From: Favolaschia claudopus
Lineage: Eukaryota; Basidiomycota; Agaricomycetes; Agaricales; Mycenaceae
Length of the DNA: 64,000 nucleotides
Reading direction: 5' to 3'
Assembly (NCBI GenBank): GCA_037176885.1
Contig: JAWWNJ010000137.1
Location: 310,001 to 374,000 of the forward strand
Under the pieces are notes generated by a model. The model was not told the origin of the DNA, searched no databases, and saw nothing but the letters and a program-made list of their open reading frames with translations. The translations under genes were made by a program, and so were the position numbers. Shown piece by piece: positions 1-11,586 of the stretch. Each line of letters opens with the position of its first letter. Within the stretch, counting starts at the first letter, position 1.

Positions 1-2907
1 GTGTGGCTCACTTTGACTGGATAATTGGGATGAGTAGTAAATAAGACGAAAACACTATGTTGAACTACGGCAGACCCATGCCATCACGACGCCGTCCGAA
101 CCTATTTTGTGGGATGCTGGCAAAAATGCTGCGATGGCCGTCGCGACAAAATTTGCAGGTAAATGAGTCAACAACTGTTTGGGAGGGAGGAACTTGAAGA
201 GGGGTTTGTTTTCGAACTCGCCGATTGCCGGATCACTGATCTGAGGTCTTCAAACCTTCAGAGTCCCCAAATTGGCACAGGTAATGCATCAGCGGGGAAG
301 GCACTGTCTCCGTTCGGCACGGTTGCAAACAGTCGCTCTTGGTTGGTTAAGGGAATGTTTCTGGTATTTACTCAATGTGTCGTACAATGACCGCATGTGT
401 CTCCCTTTCAATCAATGTTTCTGTCTCTCTATGTATGTTTCTCCCGGACTTCGTGCATCCCGCAAAATGCCGATTCGATGGTGTCTTTGCTGATGATGAT
501 TGTGAGTCTCACTATCTGACTGGGTAGCAACTTGTTCACATAAAACTCATTTACAGGAACGTGCTAGCCACATCTTTAGCGATTCCGGCACACCCGATCC
601 CATCAGCTCCCACAGCTGCCGTACTGATGCGCACCCGTTCCGGTTTGCAAGTCGTTGAACAGCGATGCAAATGAATGTTATTCAATGCGGAAATTTTGGC
701 AGCCTTGGATAATCTAACTCATTGCACTACTATACATCTTGCATTACAGGCATGTGATCTTCACTGCATTGACTTTTTACTCACTTTGCACCGATCTGCA
801 TCGCTTGTCATTAATTTGCATCGAACTGCACTGGTTTGCACCAATCTGCAGTCGGTGCACCATGCCGACTTCGTCGGAACGGTTGATACTTTTAGCGCCG
901 TGGTGGAGCCATTCGCCGGCCCCCTCTCGATTACTCTCTACATTATATTTCCACATACGTCCTCGCCTCTTACTTACTTTCTCATTTCTCTGTTATAATC
1001 GTCACAAAACAGCCCACGTAGTTACCTTTACGTATCACCCTAGTTTACCAGTACTGCCGCATAGCCATAATGGCCAGGTACGGCTAAATAGAACTTCAGT
1101 CAGTCAGTCAGTCAATCATGCGTTTTGAGATATCCTCTCATTTTTCCATTGGTTTGCGACACCGTGCAAGGAGCTGATCAAGGCATCCTTTGATCGCGAG
1201 CTCAAGTCTCCCTTCGAGATAGGCTTCTCCATCGAAGGTCACCCATCTTGAGCCTGTTTTTGGGTTCGTACGCAGGATGGCAACTTTTACGCAATAGTTT
1301 CGTTTCTGTTTGGTGTAACTAGTGTTTACTCCGAGGGGCTTTCTGAATATACCTCGGAGCTTCTGTTTTCGGTCCCATTGTTGACAAAGAAGCAGAGCCA
1401 AATCATGTCAAAAGGGCTTCCATTGTTGCTTCCCATTGCTTATGTGTCAACAATCCCCGTTTTATAAAAGGAATACACAGATCGAGACTGCGCCGATATC
1501 CTTTTCTTGCCACCATGAGTGCTAGGAGCGATTTCATAGAAGCTGCTTGGTCGCCTGTCAGTGCGGAGACTTACCGTACGCATCATTGAAAGACTTAAAT
1601 TTGCGATGTAATACTAACATGCACATGCAGTCCCCGCCGATGAACATTGCTGTAGGAGTCCCATTGATTTTGAAGGCATAAGCTACAGCGCATCTATTTG
1701 ACAGCTTGGACAGAGTTGTTACAGACTAATGACTATTCCTGGGGGACTATTGACATGCCCTGCATGTCCAATACGATAGCGGACTCCGAGCCTGCATCGT
1801 CAGCCTCTAACTCAGACGCTTGGTCTTCAGTGGGAGGAAATTCGCAGGTCCCGGGTATGTAAATACATAATCCCAATCCACCCAACTTGTGCTGATTATT
1901 TACCACAGAGGACTGGCTTTTCAGATTGTTCTCGGAGCCTTTGCCAAGCTACGGCACTCGTGCCATTGAAGAAGCGACGCCGGTCTGTTATTCCAACCGT
2001 TCATCGCTCGCTGTTGCAGTTTGGAGGGGAAACATGGAATCGAAATGCAGTAATTTGCAGCTGGATCTCACAACCAACATCAAACTTTGCGCCCCGTTGA
2101 CACGTGGGCTATGGTATACACAACCTTTAAATTTGTCCTAACATTGCCACAGCTTACAGTATCCAGGGCATTGTTAGATCCTGAAGGCCCAACCTTCAGA
2201 AAACCGGCAATATGGACATGGCCATTCCTCCTGAAACTTGTCCTTTTGGACGAGCCCCTAAGCATCCAAGAAATCATTGCTGCGTTCTCCAAGAGGTTCA
2301 CGTGGTGCAGAGGGTCGGACTGGGCTTGGAAGGTGCGGCGATTGTTTCAGCGAAGCCTCTGAATTTGCGCCAAAAGTCAAGAACTGCAGAAGTCTATTCG
2401 AAGCTGTCTCACTCGAAAATCGTGCTTTGTGAGCATCCAGAGACGTTGCGCGGTAGGAAGGGCAGGTAAATGGGAATGGCGACCAGAGTCATAGAGCTCT
2501 CCAGTTCCATGTTACAACACGGCTTGTATTAATTGAAGCTACAACGGCTTCTCCTGAATGACCACACTATTCTTCTGTCATTCTTGGCTGCTTCGAGCAC
2601 TACCTGGTTGACTGAGTACTCCTCTAGTGTTGACTGCCTCCAAAATACGGCAACCCGTCAGGCCAGGCTAAGGTACCTATTCAGTCGTCTATTTGTGGGG
2701 TGACATTAATATTGTCATGTCCTGATCACCTATCTATTTATGGGTCCGCGTTGAAGAGTTCCAAATAAGTAGATCTTGTTTCAAATTGTGAGCAGGCTCA
2801 CTGTGTGTGATACACACATATTTTCTTGCTAGTAGTACTTACGCGGCCCGTGGCCATTACTTTACTCAATATCTTTTATCTCAAATCTTACTTATCTCAC
2901 ATCTCTG
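1..2907. other. Gene-poor stretch, no recognised gene
   Basis: I recognise no gene here. Short ORFs exist, the longest near-credible one being 1138-1401 on the minus strand (87 codons, containing the string TGSRWVTFDGEAYLEGR), but I see no named motif and no exon neighbours. A run of four CAGT units lies at about 1091-1109, and there are TTGCA/CTGCA-rich words at 740-860. The stretch is probably decayed repeat DNA. Confidence 0.5.
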
Positions 2908-2909
2908 TA

Positions 2910-3341
2910 TGGTGCGGTTAACTTAGTGACCACCAAAGTTGCCCTACTCTCAAATCCACAGGAGCCAAAAATGTTGCTGGGATGTATCTCGCCGGTCACA
3001 ACATGCCCCCCAAACGGAACAAAAACGGCAATTGTGTGCCAGGATTCTCAAAATATTCCATGTTTGGTGCTGGAGTTCATTATTTGGATACTCACGAGAG
3101 TACATGAAGACGTGAACAAGCCTGTATGCACCCATGTGGTGGTTATGTGGCAGGGAGTCCCAATTTGGTCGACTGAGTATTGAATTACTCCCCCATTTTT
3201 GCACCAAATATTAATTGGTCTTGGGAAAAGTTTCCTCTCACTGAACAGAGCGTTTTTACAAGAGGAATAGAAAATGGGGTTTTTTTTTGGGTGAGGAGTA
3301 ACAATTGTCAGCAATTGGTGGTGACTAAGTTAACCGCACCA
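2910..3341. mobile_element. Tc1/mariner-like MITE with TA target duplication
   Basis: Terminal inverted repeats of about 27 bp begin TGGTGCGGTTAACTTAGT and end as the reverse complement, with TA on both sides (2908-2909 and 3342-3343). The 432-bp interior has no transposase coding region, so the element is non-autonomous. It belongs with the element at 22257-22697: both ends read TGGTGC then a variable block then TAAGT(C/G)ACCACCA, and both interiors contain an ACA-(A)GAGG(A/G)ATA(G/A)GAAA-type word near the right end. The TA duplication points to the Tc1/mariner superfamily. Confidence 0.85.
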
Positions 3342-3343
3342 TA

Positions 3344-4370
3344 AGTAGATAGATTAGATGTACATTACATGATCTTCATCTTAGATTGCAAAGTAACTTA
3401 TCATGATGTGTGAAGGCTGTCTCCCGAACGGCGAGCCACCGACCCGCGTTACCTGCTTGCCTGAGCATGCGTACAACTGCTCCACGGCCCCGGTGTTGCA
3501 GGGGTTCCTGTCCAGGATCACACGACCCCTCGCCGATGGGAGACAAGCACAAGAGCAATTTGATGTTGGCGTGCGAAGTCAGTCATCGCTCACTGATCTC
3601 TAGCAACTCGCGGCGTATTGGCAGCGAGAACTGCGTCTGCGGCACACCGAGCTGATAATGGAAGTTCAATGCATTTGCTGACTCTCAAGAGGATCGATTG
3701 CAGCTCTCGCAGCTAACTGCGCCTTTGTAGGACCCTTGCGTTTGCGTGACGGCGCCGTCTTACTTGATGAGCCCATGACGAGGGCAGATGTCGATGTTTT
3801 TGGTGTAGAATGGGATTACTGAAGAATATGTGATTTTCGATGATATTGCCTGCTATTAACACAGTAAGGATAGTCTGAACGTGTAGTATTGTTAGGTCAA
3901 TGCATTCGCACCTTGTCCGGCCCTGTTATCCGACGGGAGTAGCCAAAACATGCCGAAAGTCGTCGCGTCGGGGATTTTGACGCGTAGTGTCACACCTATG
4001 TCACGCTCTGTAACGTATCTGATGGGTCTGTCCGGCACTTCACAATTTCGAGCCGGTGTGCCCCGCTGAGTGTTGCCGGCAAACCGGCAAATGTCCAAAC
4101 ATTGATATTATCTACAGATTGGTTAAGGCCGATTTCCCGGCAGTTGTTCATCTCGCGATGCCGGGTCATCCGGTAGGTAAATTTGGGCAGATATAAAATT
4201 TCTAGCTTAACTTTCAAGATATGTATGTTCAACTTCATTCTACCCCCAACATCAGGTAGAAAATGGGGGGAGAGCATCTTTAAAACTTGAAGGCGTCTCG
4301 ACATGTTCATTTGGCGGGACAGCTGCATCAATCTATATGTACAAACAAATCACTGATGGCACGATCGCTG
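3344..4370. other. No recognised gene
   Basis: Several overlapping short ORFs occur on both strands but none shows a known domain, and none joins to a neighbour through plausible splice sites. Recognisable Ty3/gypsy sequence starts at the right edge, near 4371. Confidence 0.4.
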
Positions 4371-5888
4371 CCCCCTCTGCTCCCCTCCGTTCCCCAAGCA
4401 TCCGGCAAAAGCCTTGGGAACGTAGACCTCCTCAGCGCTATACTGTTGCTGCTGCACCCGGTGCCAACTCCCTGCATCTCCCCCTTGAGATTCAGGCAGT
4501 CCAGGATGCCACCAAGCTTTCCCTCGAAGGTCTCGTTGACTGTGGTGCCACCTCAGACTTCATTGACTCTGAGTTCGCAGCTAAGTCTGGCCTCCCCCTC
4601 CGTCGCCTTGCACAGCCCATTCCAGTTTTCAATGTGGATGGCTCGCCAAATGAGGCTGGTGCGATCCGCGAGGTGGCTGATGTCGTGCTGCAGTATCGTG
4701 GTCACTCTGAGCGCATGCAGCTCGCTGTTACCCGTCTTGGGAAGCAGAAGCTCATCCTCGGCTACTCCTGGCTCCGGAAGCATAACCCGGAGATCGACTG
4801 GGACACCCGAGAGGTCAAGATGCTCAGAGCAGATGCCCCAGCGAGTGCTCTACGTGCCGCACCGAGGTTCGCCTGGAGGCTCGCGCTGCACGCCGAGAGT
4901 CCCGCCTAGCCGCTGAGATCCTCCGGCAGCTCCGGCTTGGTCCCCTTCCATCCATCTGCGCCATAGACTTAGGCGAAGATGAATACGATGACCTGCCAGA
5001 GCTGTTCCCGGACTACGAGGATGATGACGGAGCTTTAAACGCTATGACCGTGAAGAATCGTTACCCGCTTCCCTTAATCAACGACCTCATCAACCGACTC
5101 AGGGGAGCCCGGTACTTCACGAAGCTCGATGTCCGATGGGGCTTTAACAACGTTCGAATCCGTGAAGGCGACGAGTGGAAGGCAGCGATCCGGACCAACC
5201 GGGGACTGTTTGAGCCGCTGGTTATGTACTTCGGTCTGACCAACTCCCCTGCAACCTTCCAGACCATGATGAACGACATCTTCCAGGATCTTATCCTCTC
5301 TGGCGACGTCATGGTCTACCTCGACGATATTCTTATTGCCCACTCAGACATCCGTCGGCACCGAGAGATCGTTCGAGAGGTCCTGCGGAGGCTTCGCGCA
5401 AACAAACTATACCTTCGAGCCGAGAAGTGTGAGTTTGAGCGGACCTCCATTGAGTACCTCGGCGTGATTATCTCCCACAACCACGTCGAGATGGACCCTG
5501 TAAAGGTTGCAGGAGTGGCAGCTTGGCCAGCGCTTGAGAATAAGAAGGATGTGCAGCAGTTCCTTGGCTTCACAAACTTCTACCGCCGGTTCATTGCGGG
5601 CTTCTCAGACGTTGCTCAACCCCTCTTCAGACTCACCAAGAAGGGCATTGCCTGGACCTGGGGGCCTGAAGAGCAAGCTGCCTTTGACAAGCTCAAGCGA
5701 CGGGTGACTCGGGACCCCGTTCTGGTTCTCCCGAACCCCGAAGGCCCGTACCGGCTCGAGGCTGACAGCTCTGACTATGCCACCGGTGCCGTCCTCTCCC
5801 AGCAGGGTGACGATGGCAAGTGGCATCCGGTTGCGTTCTACTCCAAAAGCCTGAACGAGGTGCAGCGGAATTACGAGATTCACGACAA
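4371..5888 (+). pseudogene. Ty3/gypsy pol fragment, copy 1 (protease, RT, part of RNase H)
   Basis: This is a fragment of a Ty3/gypsy chromovirus-type polyprotein. An aspartic-protease-like segment carries VDCGATSDFIDSEF (about 4537-4578). After an internal deletion near 5031 follow reverse-transcriptase blocks: LDVRWGFNNVRIREGDEWK, FGLTNSPATFQTMMNDIF and the catalytic VYLDDIL (about 5314-5334), then the connection domain (QQFLGFTNFYRRFI) and the start of RNase H (LEADSSDYATGAVLSQQ). Homology with copy 2 (44365 onward) stops after 5888, inside RNase H. The rest of RNase H, the integrase and both LTRs are absent. Two separate reading frames, 4337-4909 and 5044-6273, carry the parts. The element cannot be functional. 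Confidence 0.9.
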
Positions 5889-6359
5889 TGGGAGAAGATT
5901 TCTTCCGTGCCCTGACGACGACGACGATGGTGTCCGCGGCTTCGTCAGTGACATCTGTCGCGTCGGCGGAAGCGGGCCGTTGATGCCGTGTTTGACTCGG
6001 AATGTACTCAGGCTCAACGTCCATCTGGCTTCGATTCTGCTCAGCAAAGTCTCCACCTACCGGAAGACTTACATGTATGTAGTATTGTACGGGTGGTTAT
6101 CCTCGCAGAATTCTGTCAACCGAGCACAACGTCTTTCCAGGGGGTCAATCGCTCAACGCAATCAGGGAACTGGCCGGCCGCTTGTATGGCAGGACCTCCG
6201 GCTAAAACCCGTAGGACCTAGGGGGAGTTCTCTCCCACCAGGTATAAATCCCCAGTATCCACCAGTAACCTGACGCAATTGAACGTCTTTCCCTTTGCCG
6301 ACGCATGCACACCACTCGCCAAAGCGAGCCCAAGGACTCTAGGGTGGTAAGTTGCGATC
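5889..6359. other. Junction sequence between gypsy fragment and LINE
   Basis: The open frame continues to 6273 but no longer matches retroelement protein. I recognise nothing in it. The right part probably includes the 3' untranslated tail of the LINE lying on the minus strand. Confidence 0.35.
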
Positions 6360-7658
6360 CTACGCAGTCGACGGTGGCGGATAAACCAGCAGCATAGGCA
6401 CTGCGTTGTAAATTTGAAGGGTTTTGAAGGCCAATTTCGCCAGAATCGGTGTAACTTCCCTTTTCGCGAGGACGGCGCGGTAGAAGTTCATTATGTCGGT
6501 AAAAGTGTTCTGAAAATCCGGTACGGTCGCGTACAATCCGGTGAGAAATTCTTCGCGAACTTGCATGAGGTCCGGATGAGGACAAATGAACATCGCGTGA
6601 GCTTCGTCCTCCACGGCCTCGAGGCAAAATCGACATTTACGCCATTCCCTTGGAACAGTGTTCTTCCCTCGTTCCTTCCACCTGCGGCGTTCCACGGCGA
6701 GACTGTGACTGGATAGCACAATGCGCGTGAGGGCCAGTCGATGGCTAGGTGTTTTGACTCGCAGGTAGTGCCGAAAATCCAAGGACTTTTTAATCAGCTT
6801 TCCCGTATCCTTATCCATTTCGAGCCTGCCAACCAAGATGTCTTTCGTTCGTGAAGAATTCATAATTTCATGGTCAATCCATGCCTCCATCGATAACTTG
6901 ACCTGGTTCATGGCTTCTTTCACTGTGGCAACCTCCAAAGGACCAGAGATATCCAGCGTCACGGGGATGTACAGTTTTGAAAGGACGATCCGCAAGTCAT
7001 TTATCCAAGAAATATTCCGCTGACGAGCGAGATTGATAGATTCTTGCAGCGCGTTCCATGCCGGTCGATCTTCATCCAGTTCAACCCAGTAGCACAGATT
7101 TTTGAGGGCAAGATAGATGCGGCGGTAACGAATCGGCCAAATCCCCGTTTCGGAAAATAGGACAGCCTTCATTGAGCGCGAGCCAATGCCGAGCATTCGG
7201 CGCAGAAAATTGAGTTGAACCTTCTCAAGAAGCTGCAGACTTTTAGCCTCGATATCTAGACAGACTTCGCACAATCCATTCTGAGAGGGTGGAATTGCAC
7301 CAATGTCTTCCGCGCCTTCGCGAAGACGTCGGTCGATGATCAGTGTCAACATTTTCAACACGCAACATTCCAACGCAATCAGACGATAGCCCTTTGGGTC
7401 CGTAGGGTCCTTGTCTTTCTTCAAGATGCCGATGAGCAGGGAGATCAGCCATTGCTTCGGAATTTCTTGATTTTGAAGGCAGAACCGAAAGAATTCGAGC
7501 AGTTTTTTGTTCGGAATTTGGAGGCAGTCTTGGTAAGAGAAACCGTCGACTCCGATAGCCGTGTCCAGTCCATGCTTTGTGATGTGTTTCTTCATCCATT
7601 CTATCTTGTGTACACCACTTCGATGGTATTCGGGAAATGGTCGAAGGACGGTCTGCAT
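6360..7658 (-). pseudogene. Non-LTR retrotransposon (LINE) reverse transcriptase, internally deleted
   Basis: This is one 432-codon minus-strand frame. Its N-terminal third resembles the fingers region of LINE reverse transcriptases: TAIGVDGFSYQDCLQIPNKK, IPKQWLISLLIGILKKDKDP, then DPKGYRLIALECCVLKMLT. Around residue 130 (SQNGLCEVCLDIEAKSL) the sequence jumps to the C-terminal region, so the palm with the YxDD catalytic motif is missing. The C-terminus keeps a CRFCLEAVEDEAHAMFICPH cysteine-histidine motif typical of the LINE tail. The open frame across the deletion shows that the deletion kept phase. No endonuclease domain is visible, as in a 5'-truncated copy. The protein cannot polymerise DNA. 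Confidence 0.8.
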
Positions 7659-7664
7659 TCTGTC

Positions 7665-7928
7665 TCTTCTCTGTTTCCTGAAGCTTACTATTTGTACAGC
7701 GGCTGCCGTCTTATCTATCTCTCACCCTACTCACCCGACTTTAATCCGTGCGAAGAAGGTTTCTCTTGCCTCAAGGCGTGGATCCGACGGAACCGGGATG
7801 AGGTTTTGAGGGAGATGGAGGATAGCCTTGATGTCGACCCAATGGGTGTGTTGTGGAATGCTGTATACGAGATCATGACCCCCGAGAACATTGAGGGGTG
7901 GTTTCGGGACTCAGGATATGTTGCGTAA
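7665..7928 (+). pseudogene. Tc1/mariner-type DDE transposase, C-terminal tail
   Basis: The frame ends with LIYLSPYSPDFNPCEEGFS then CLKAWIRRNRDE, the signature around the last catalytic acidic residue of DDE_3 (Tc1/mariner, IS630-like) transposases: P-Y-S-P-D-x-N-P-x-E-x-x-F. It closes with a natural-looking stop at 7928. The N-terminal two thirds, including the HTH and the first two aspartates, are missing. The upstream sequence on this strand is the antisense of the LINE, so the junction lies near 7660-7680. Confidence 0.8.
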
Positions 7929-8474
7929 ATCCAAGAAATCTTTGTTCGGATAGTTACAATATATATAGCAATGTCAGACGATGCGTGATTTGACGTTTTT
8001 TCGCCGCCTTCAACATCTTTTGTGCGTGCTTGATGAGGGGCCCAATAGCTCCGCCTGCCATGCAGATGGTTGTCTTGTGATACTCTCTGTTGAAATCGGG
8101 TCCGCTGCCTGCATAGCTGATCCCCTGCGCAACGAGCGCAGAGGCATACTGAGGATAATCAAGAGCTGGATACTTGTCATGAAGGGCATGAAGGACATCA
8201 GAGATCGTGATGGCAGTGTCGTCGTCGAAGTTCGAATCTGAATCATCCAGTGCACGCTTGCGAGACGTGAGTGCGACCCTTCTCAGCAGGTTCGTCGAGG
8301 CGCAGGTTCTCGAGGGGTTGTGCAGTCATCCTTGGCTTCACCGTCGTGCTGAACAGCCATGTCAATCAATTCACGGAAGAAGTGCGAATAATTTGTAACC
8401 TACGATCTTTCGCGCCCAAAATGAAACCTCAGCAAGACCAAGAGGTACTTACATGCTTTCCAGGGTGCTGTTAA

Positions 8475-8787
8475 ACATAGTAACCGTTAAGCCAGACTGG
8501 CTTAACGGTTACTATGTTCTTAACGGTTACTATGTTTAACATAAAGTTATCCCGATTCCCACTGGGGGGTCGAGGGTTCAATCCTCACCCGAGGAGAATG
8601 TGATGAACGCTGAGATCACTGCCATCGAGCAGCCCTTCCGCATTGAGAAGGCGATCCGTAAGCCGTCGCCATTCCCCGGGAAAAGGGTAACCGTAGTTAC
8701 CAGGCTGGCCACCGCCTGACTGCACTGGATGCAGCAGAGCATAGGGGGGTTGACCCGATCCACACAGTGGGTCGGGATAACTTTATG
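8475..8787. mobile_element. TTAA-flanked compound insertion (piggyBac-like footprint)
   Basis: TTAA lies on both sides (8471-8474 and 8788-8791), and the host gene resumes on either side. Inside are two layers. The left layer is a foldback: a 22-bp arm (8474-8495), one central A, and the exact reverse complement (8497-8518), followed by an 18-bp direct copy (8519-8536). The right layer, 8540-8787, is again flanked by TTAA and has inverted ends CATAAAGTTATCCCGA / TCGGGATAACTTTATG plus CCCACTG/CAGTGGG. TTAA targets are characteristic of piggyBac-type transposases. No transposase is encoded. Confidence 0.65.
8603..8719 (+). other. Short bacterial-looking ORF inside the TTAA element
   Basis: ATG at 8603 is preceded by GAGGAGAATGTG, which reads like a Shine-Dalgarno sequence at normal spacing. 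It is followed by 38 codons rich in GAG, ATC, GCC and AAG, starting MNAEITAIEQPFRIEKAI. Just upstream (8571-8591) is a GAGGGTTCAATCCTC segment shaped like a tRNA T-arm. This arrangement resembles actinobacterial or phage DNA more than fungal DNA. The ORF is short enough to be chance, and an assembly chimera cannot be excluded from sequence alone. Confidence 0.3.
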
Positions 8788-9387
8788 TTAAACAGGTGCT
8801 TGCTGCGCGGGCCCCATAACATAGCACCATCGATTCTTGCCAGGATGCTCCATGCATGATAGCTTCTCCTGGACATTGTGTAATTCGGGAACCGCAACAG
8901 CCGTTTCAGATGGCTTTTCCGGCTTCTTGGTGGTTTTACTTCGTCTGCTCCTCCTGACCTCGCGTGAGATCTACTCGTCAAGTACAGAGATATAAACCTA
9001 CCAAATTGACAATTTGCATGACAACTTCCTTTCTACGACGAGTACCAAACGAGTACTCTCTTGAACTTTGATCAGGTCCCTGAACGCATCCTTGACATCT
9101 TGTTCCGAAGAAAGTCTGTGGTAAGGGTCTCCACAACGTTCCTGCGCTTCCTTCCAGCCCAGCATTGCCGTCTCTGGGTCAACATTCATCTGAGCATGCA
9201 TACGCGAGAGAAAGTCGGCAGGCGGAAGGTCGGCAGGCACGATGATGCGCGTGAGCACGGGAGCGGCCTTCTTCTTCTTGTTGTTTTCGGTGGTTCCATA
9301 CACGGGAACGTCAACCGTGATGTTGCGGACTGTCAGGGATGAGCGCTTCAGTGTTTTGTAGATAGCTGTAAGGTCATCACGGCCCAC

Positions 9388-11133
9388 AGCTGCACACTGT
9401 GACTGACCAGTGCCCTATTTTCGTATGAAGATTGAGCTCGTCGTGGTCGACGATCTGGAGGGCGGATGTGACGGATCGGCGTTCGCATCTGCCCGTATGT
9501 CGTTCCCATGACCAAGTTCAAAGATTGATTCATCAACTCAAAACAAGATAAATATTATATTCCATGCCTATACCATGAAATTCGGAGGAAACATAATTTA
9601 GAGGAACCCTATAGTACTACTAGAGTACTTATGTAAAAACCCCAGCCAAATTATGCCCCCTAACGCCAGGACTGTGACACTCATACAAGCTCTTAGAAAC
9701 ACCAACAGCCCATACAAGGGACTCGGAGAAATATAATTCAAGGAACGGCCTTATAATGAACTGAACCGAATCTCGAATACACTGCCCAGTGAAGGCTTGG
9801 GAACTTGAAATCTATGGCCTGACTCGGAAATATAGTGGCCAACACCCCACAGAGATCTTGCCGCAACTGTAGATACATTTGAGCTTAAAATGCGGTTTAA
9901 GCCCCGGTCGGCTGGCGTCCAATGGGGGGTCGGGATGAGAATTTCGGATATTATGGCTGGGATTACCTTTAGAAGTACTATCATTCGATAAAAAAAATTG
10001 AGGATCATGATCCTTAGCCCAATGTTTCAAGATATGAAAAAACCTTCGACCATCCGCACCTATGGCAAGTCAGCCACAATCCTGAAATGATTTTGGGGCA
10101 TGATTCAATTGCGCTAAAAGCGCACAAAACTGAGCCCAAGAAGACATTTTTCGGTCTTTTGGTCGGTTTCCTTGCCCAGGAAATACATGACAAAAAATCA
10201 TAGGTGTTGGAGAAGTGTTGGGCACTGTACTGTATACAAATGTCATCACAATCGGCATGAGGAAGATTGAGTCCCGAATTGATACAAAGCTTTGCTAAAT
10301 GTGTAGTTCCCCATTGGTCGCCCAAATTCAAAATGTCGTTTCTATGTTCGCCTTCGTCGACACCTCTGGCTGTCTCGCTCTGCGCGATGATTGGTTTTAT
10401 GGCGGGATGGATGGCTAAGTCAATTCGGTACTAGAATAATCTGATGACACTACATCCCTGACACTGTCACGATCAGCCCCTCAAAGACTCCCGGATCCAT
10501 TTCACGCCTGAAAGGGAGAACTGACATCCGAAAAGGCGGAAATCTACTGTTCTACGTTTGGGGCGCCTCGATTTTGGCGGTGTTGAGTGCCTGGACCCTT
10601 CTCAAGCCAGGATATATCAGTTTTTCGAGGAGTCGGAATGATAAGATTGGATATGGGGTCGACAAGATTTTGGGGGCTTTGGGCTGACCACTAACAAATA
10701 TGTATGTTTGCGCCGGATTTGGTCGGAGTCGCAGAGGGTTGAAGAAATAAAATAAAATAAACCGGAGTAGGAAGAAACACAAGAGATCAAGATATTAGTA
10801 GTATACATATGCGAAGACAGACACTTTCGCCGAGGCCGAAATTTAAGAGATCGAATGGCAAAATTGTGGCAAACACATAGCATAGCACAACTATTCCTCG
10901 TACAATTGTTTCGTGCAGCATTTTGGACAAATCCAAATTGAATTGATATGGTCACTGGTAGTTTCTTTCGGCGTGTAATCAAAGGCTGTGGCTAATGTCA
11001 TCGAAGGCAAGATTCTGTGCGCTACAGTGCTGTCAGTGTGACTAGTAATCATTTTCCTGTGATAGCTACAGTTGTGGACACACTAAAGTGACAACTGTTA
11101 ATGTCGTGTCACAAGTCATGTAACAAACACTGA
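9388..11133. other. No recognised gene
   Basis: The stretch is AT-richer than its surroundings, with many in-frame stops. A minus-strand ORF at 10014-10331 and others nearby show no known motif. I see no terminal repeats that define an element. Confidence 0.4.
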
Positions 11134-11320
11134 ACACTGTGCAAAGTATTCATCATGAAATTCATGCGGATTGTTATGAAATTCAGGTTTCATGATGTTT
11201 TGTCATGAACGACGTTACAGTGAATTACAAGACGGTTTTCATGATGCTCAGAAATCTGCTTTTGTGACAATATGGATTCACGACAAAACATCATAAATTT
11301 TCGTCATGAAACAACTACTC
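11134..11320. repeat. CACTGTGC end plus ATTCATGA-rich repeat (truncated CACTA-like relative)
   Basis: The segment starts CACTGTGC, the same end as the complete element at 29381-30721, and continues with repeated words such as CATCATGAAATTCATG and TTTCATGATGTTTTGTCATG, which form overlapping palindromes. No matching right end was found; the block stops at a poly-T run (about 11323-11339). I interpret it as a truncated non-autonomous CACTA-like element. Confidence 0.5.
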
Positions 11321-11586
11321 AATTTTTTTTTTTTTTTTTGCTAAGTCCACCAGATGCTCATCCCAGTGTTACACCAGTATGGCGGTCAGTTTGTAGTTTT
11401 AATCAAATTCGTATAAAGTGTGATTTGGGGGTAGAAAATGTCGAAAATGAAGACTTACACAAGATAACTTAACCTTGCTATCTTTTCACCGCAGCGTGTA
11501 AACTTACTGGTGCCTTTGAGACTGGCATGTCAGCTCATGAAGGGAGTAGACACTGCTGCTTAGGCTGTTCTTTGAGCTGGAGGAGG

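Larger units (their letters stand above)
7976..9387 (-). pseudogene. Conserved Agaricomycete hypothetical gene, spliced, with TTAA insertion
   Basis: Exon 1 (9387 to about 9002, minus) encodes MGRDDLTAIYKTLKRSSLTV, then a lysine run (NNKKKKAAP) and a domain with PADLPPADFLSRMHAQMNVD and HRLSSEQDVKDAFRDLIKVQ. A GTAGGT donor follows. The next exon (about 8966-8800) reads ISREVRRSRRSKTTKKPEKP and then LSCMEHPGKNRWCYVMGP, a cysteine/histidine segment I associate with a widespread uncharacterised mushroom family. Further downstream are HDGEAKDDCTT and the C-terminal AITISDVLHALHDKYPALDY ... GISYAGSGPDFNREY, ending near 7976. An insertion at 8475-8787 breaks the second exon, and a frame change occurs near 8265. 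Function is unknown; the family often accompanies transposons. It is probably dead here. Confidence 0.6.

Noticed and set aside
4287..4916. 209-codon ORF
   Set aside because: It is the out-of-frame shadow of the gypsy protease-bearing frame at 4337-4909.
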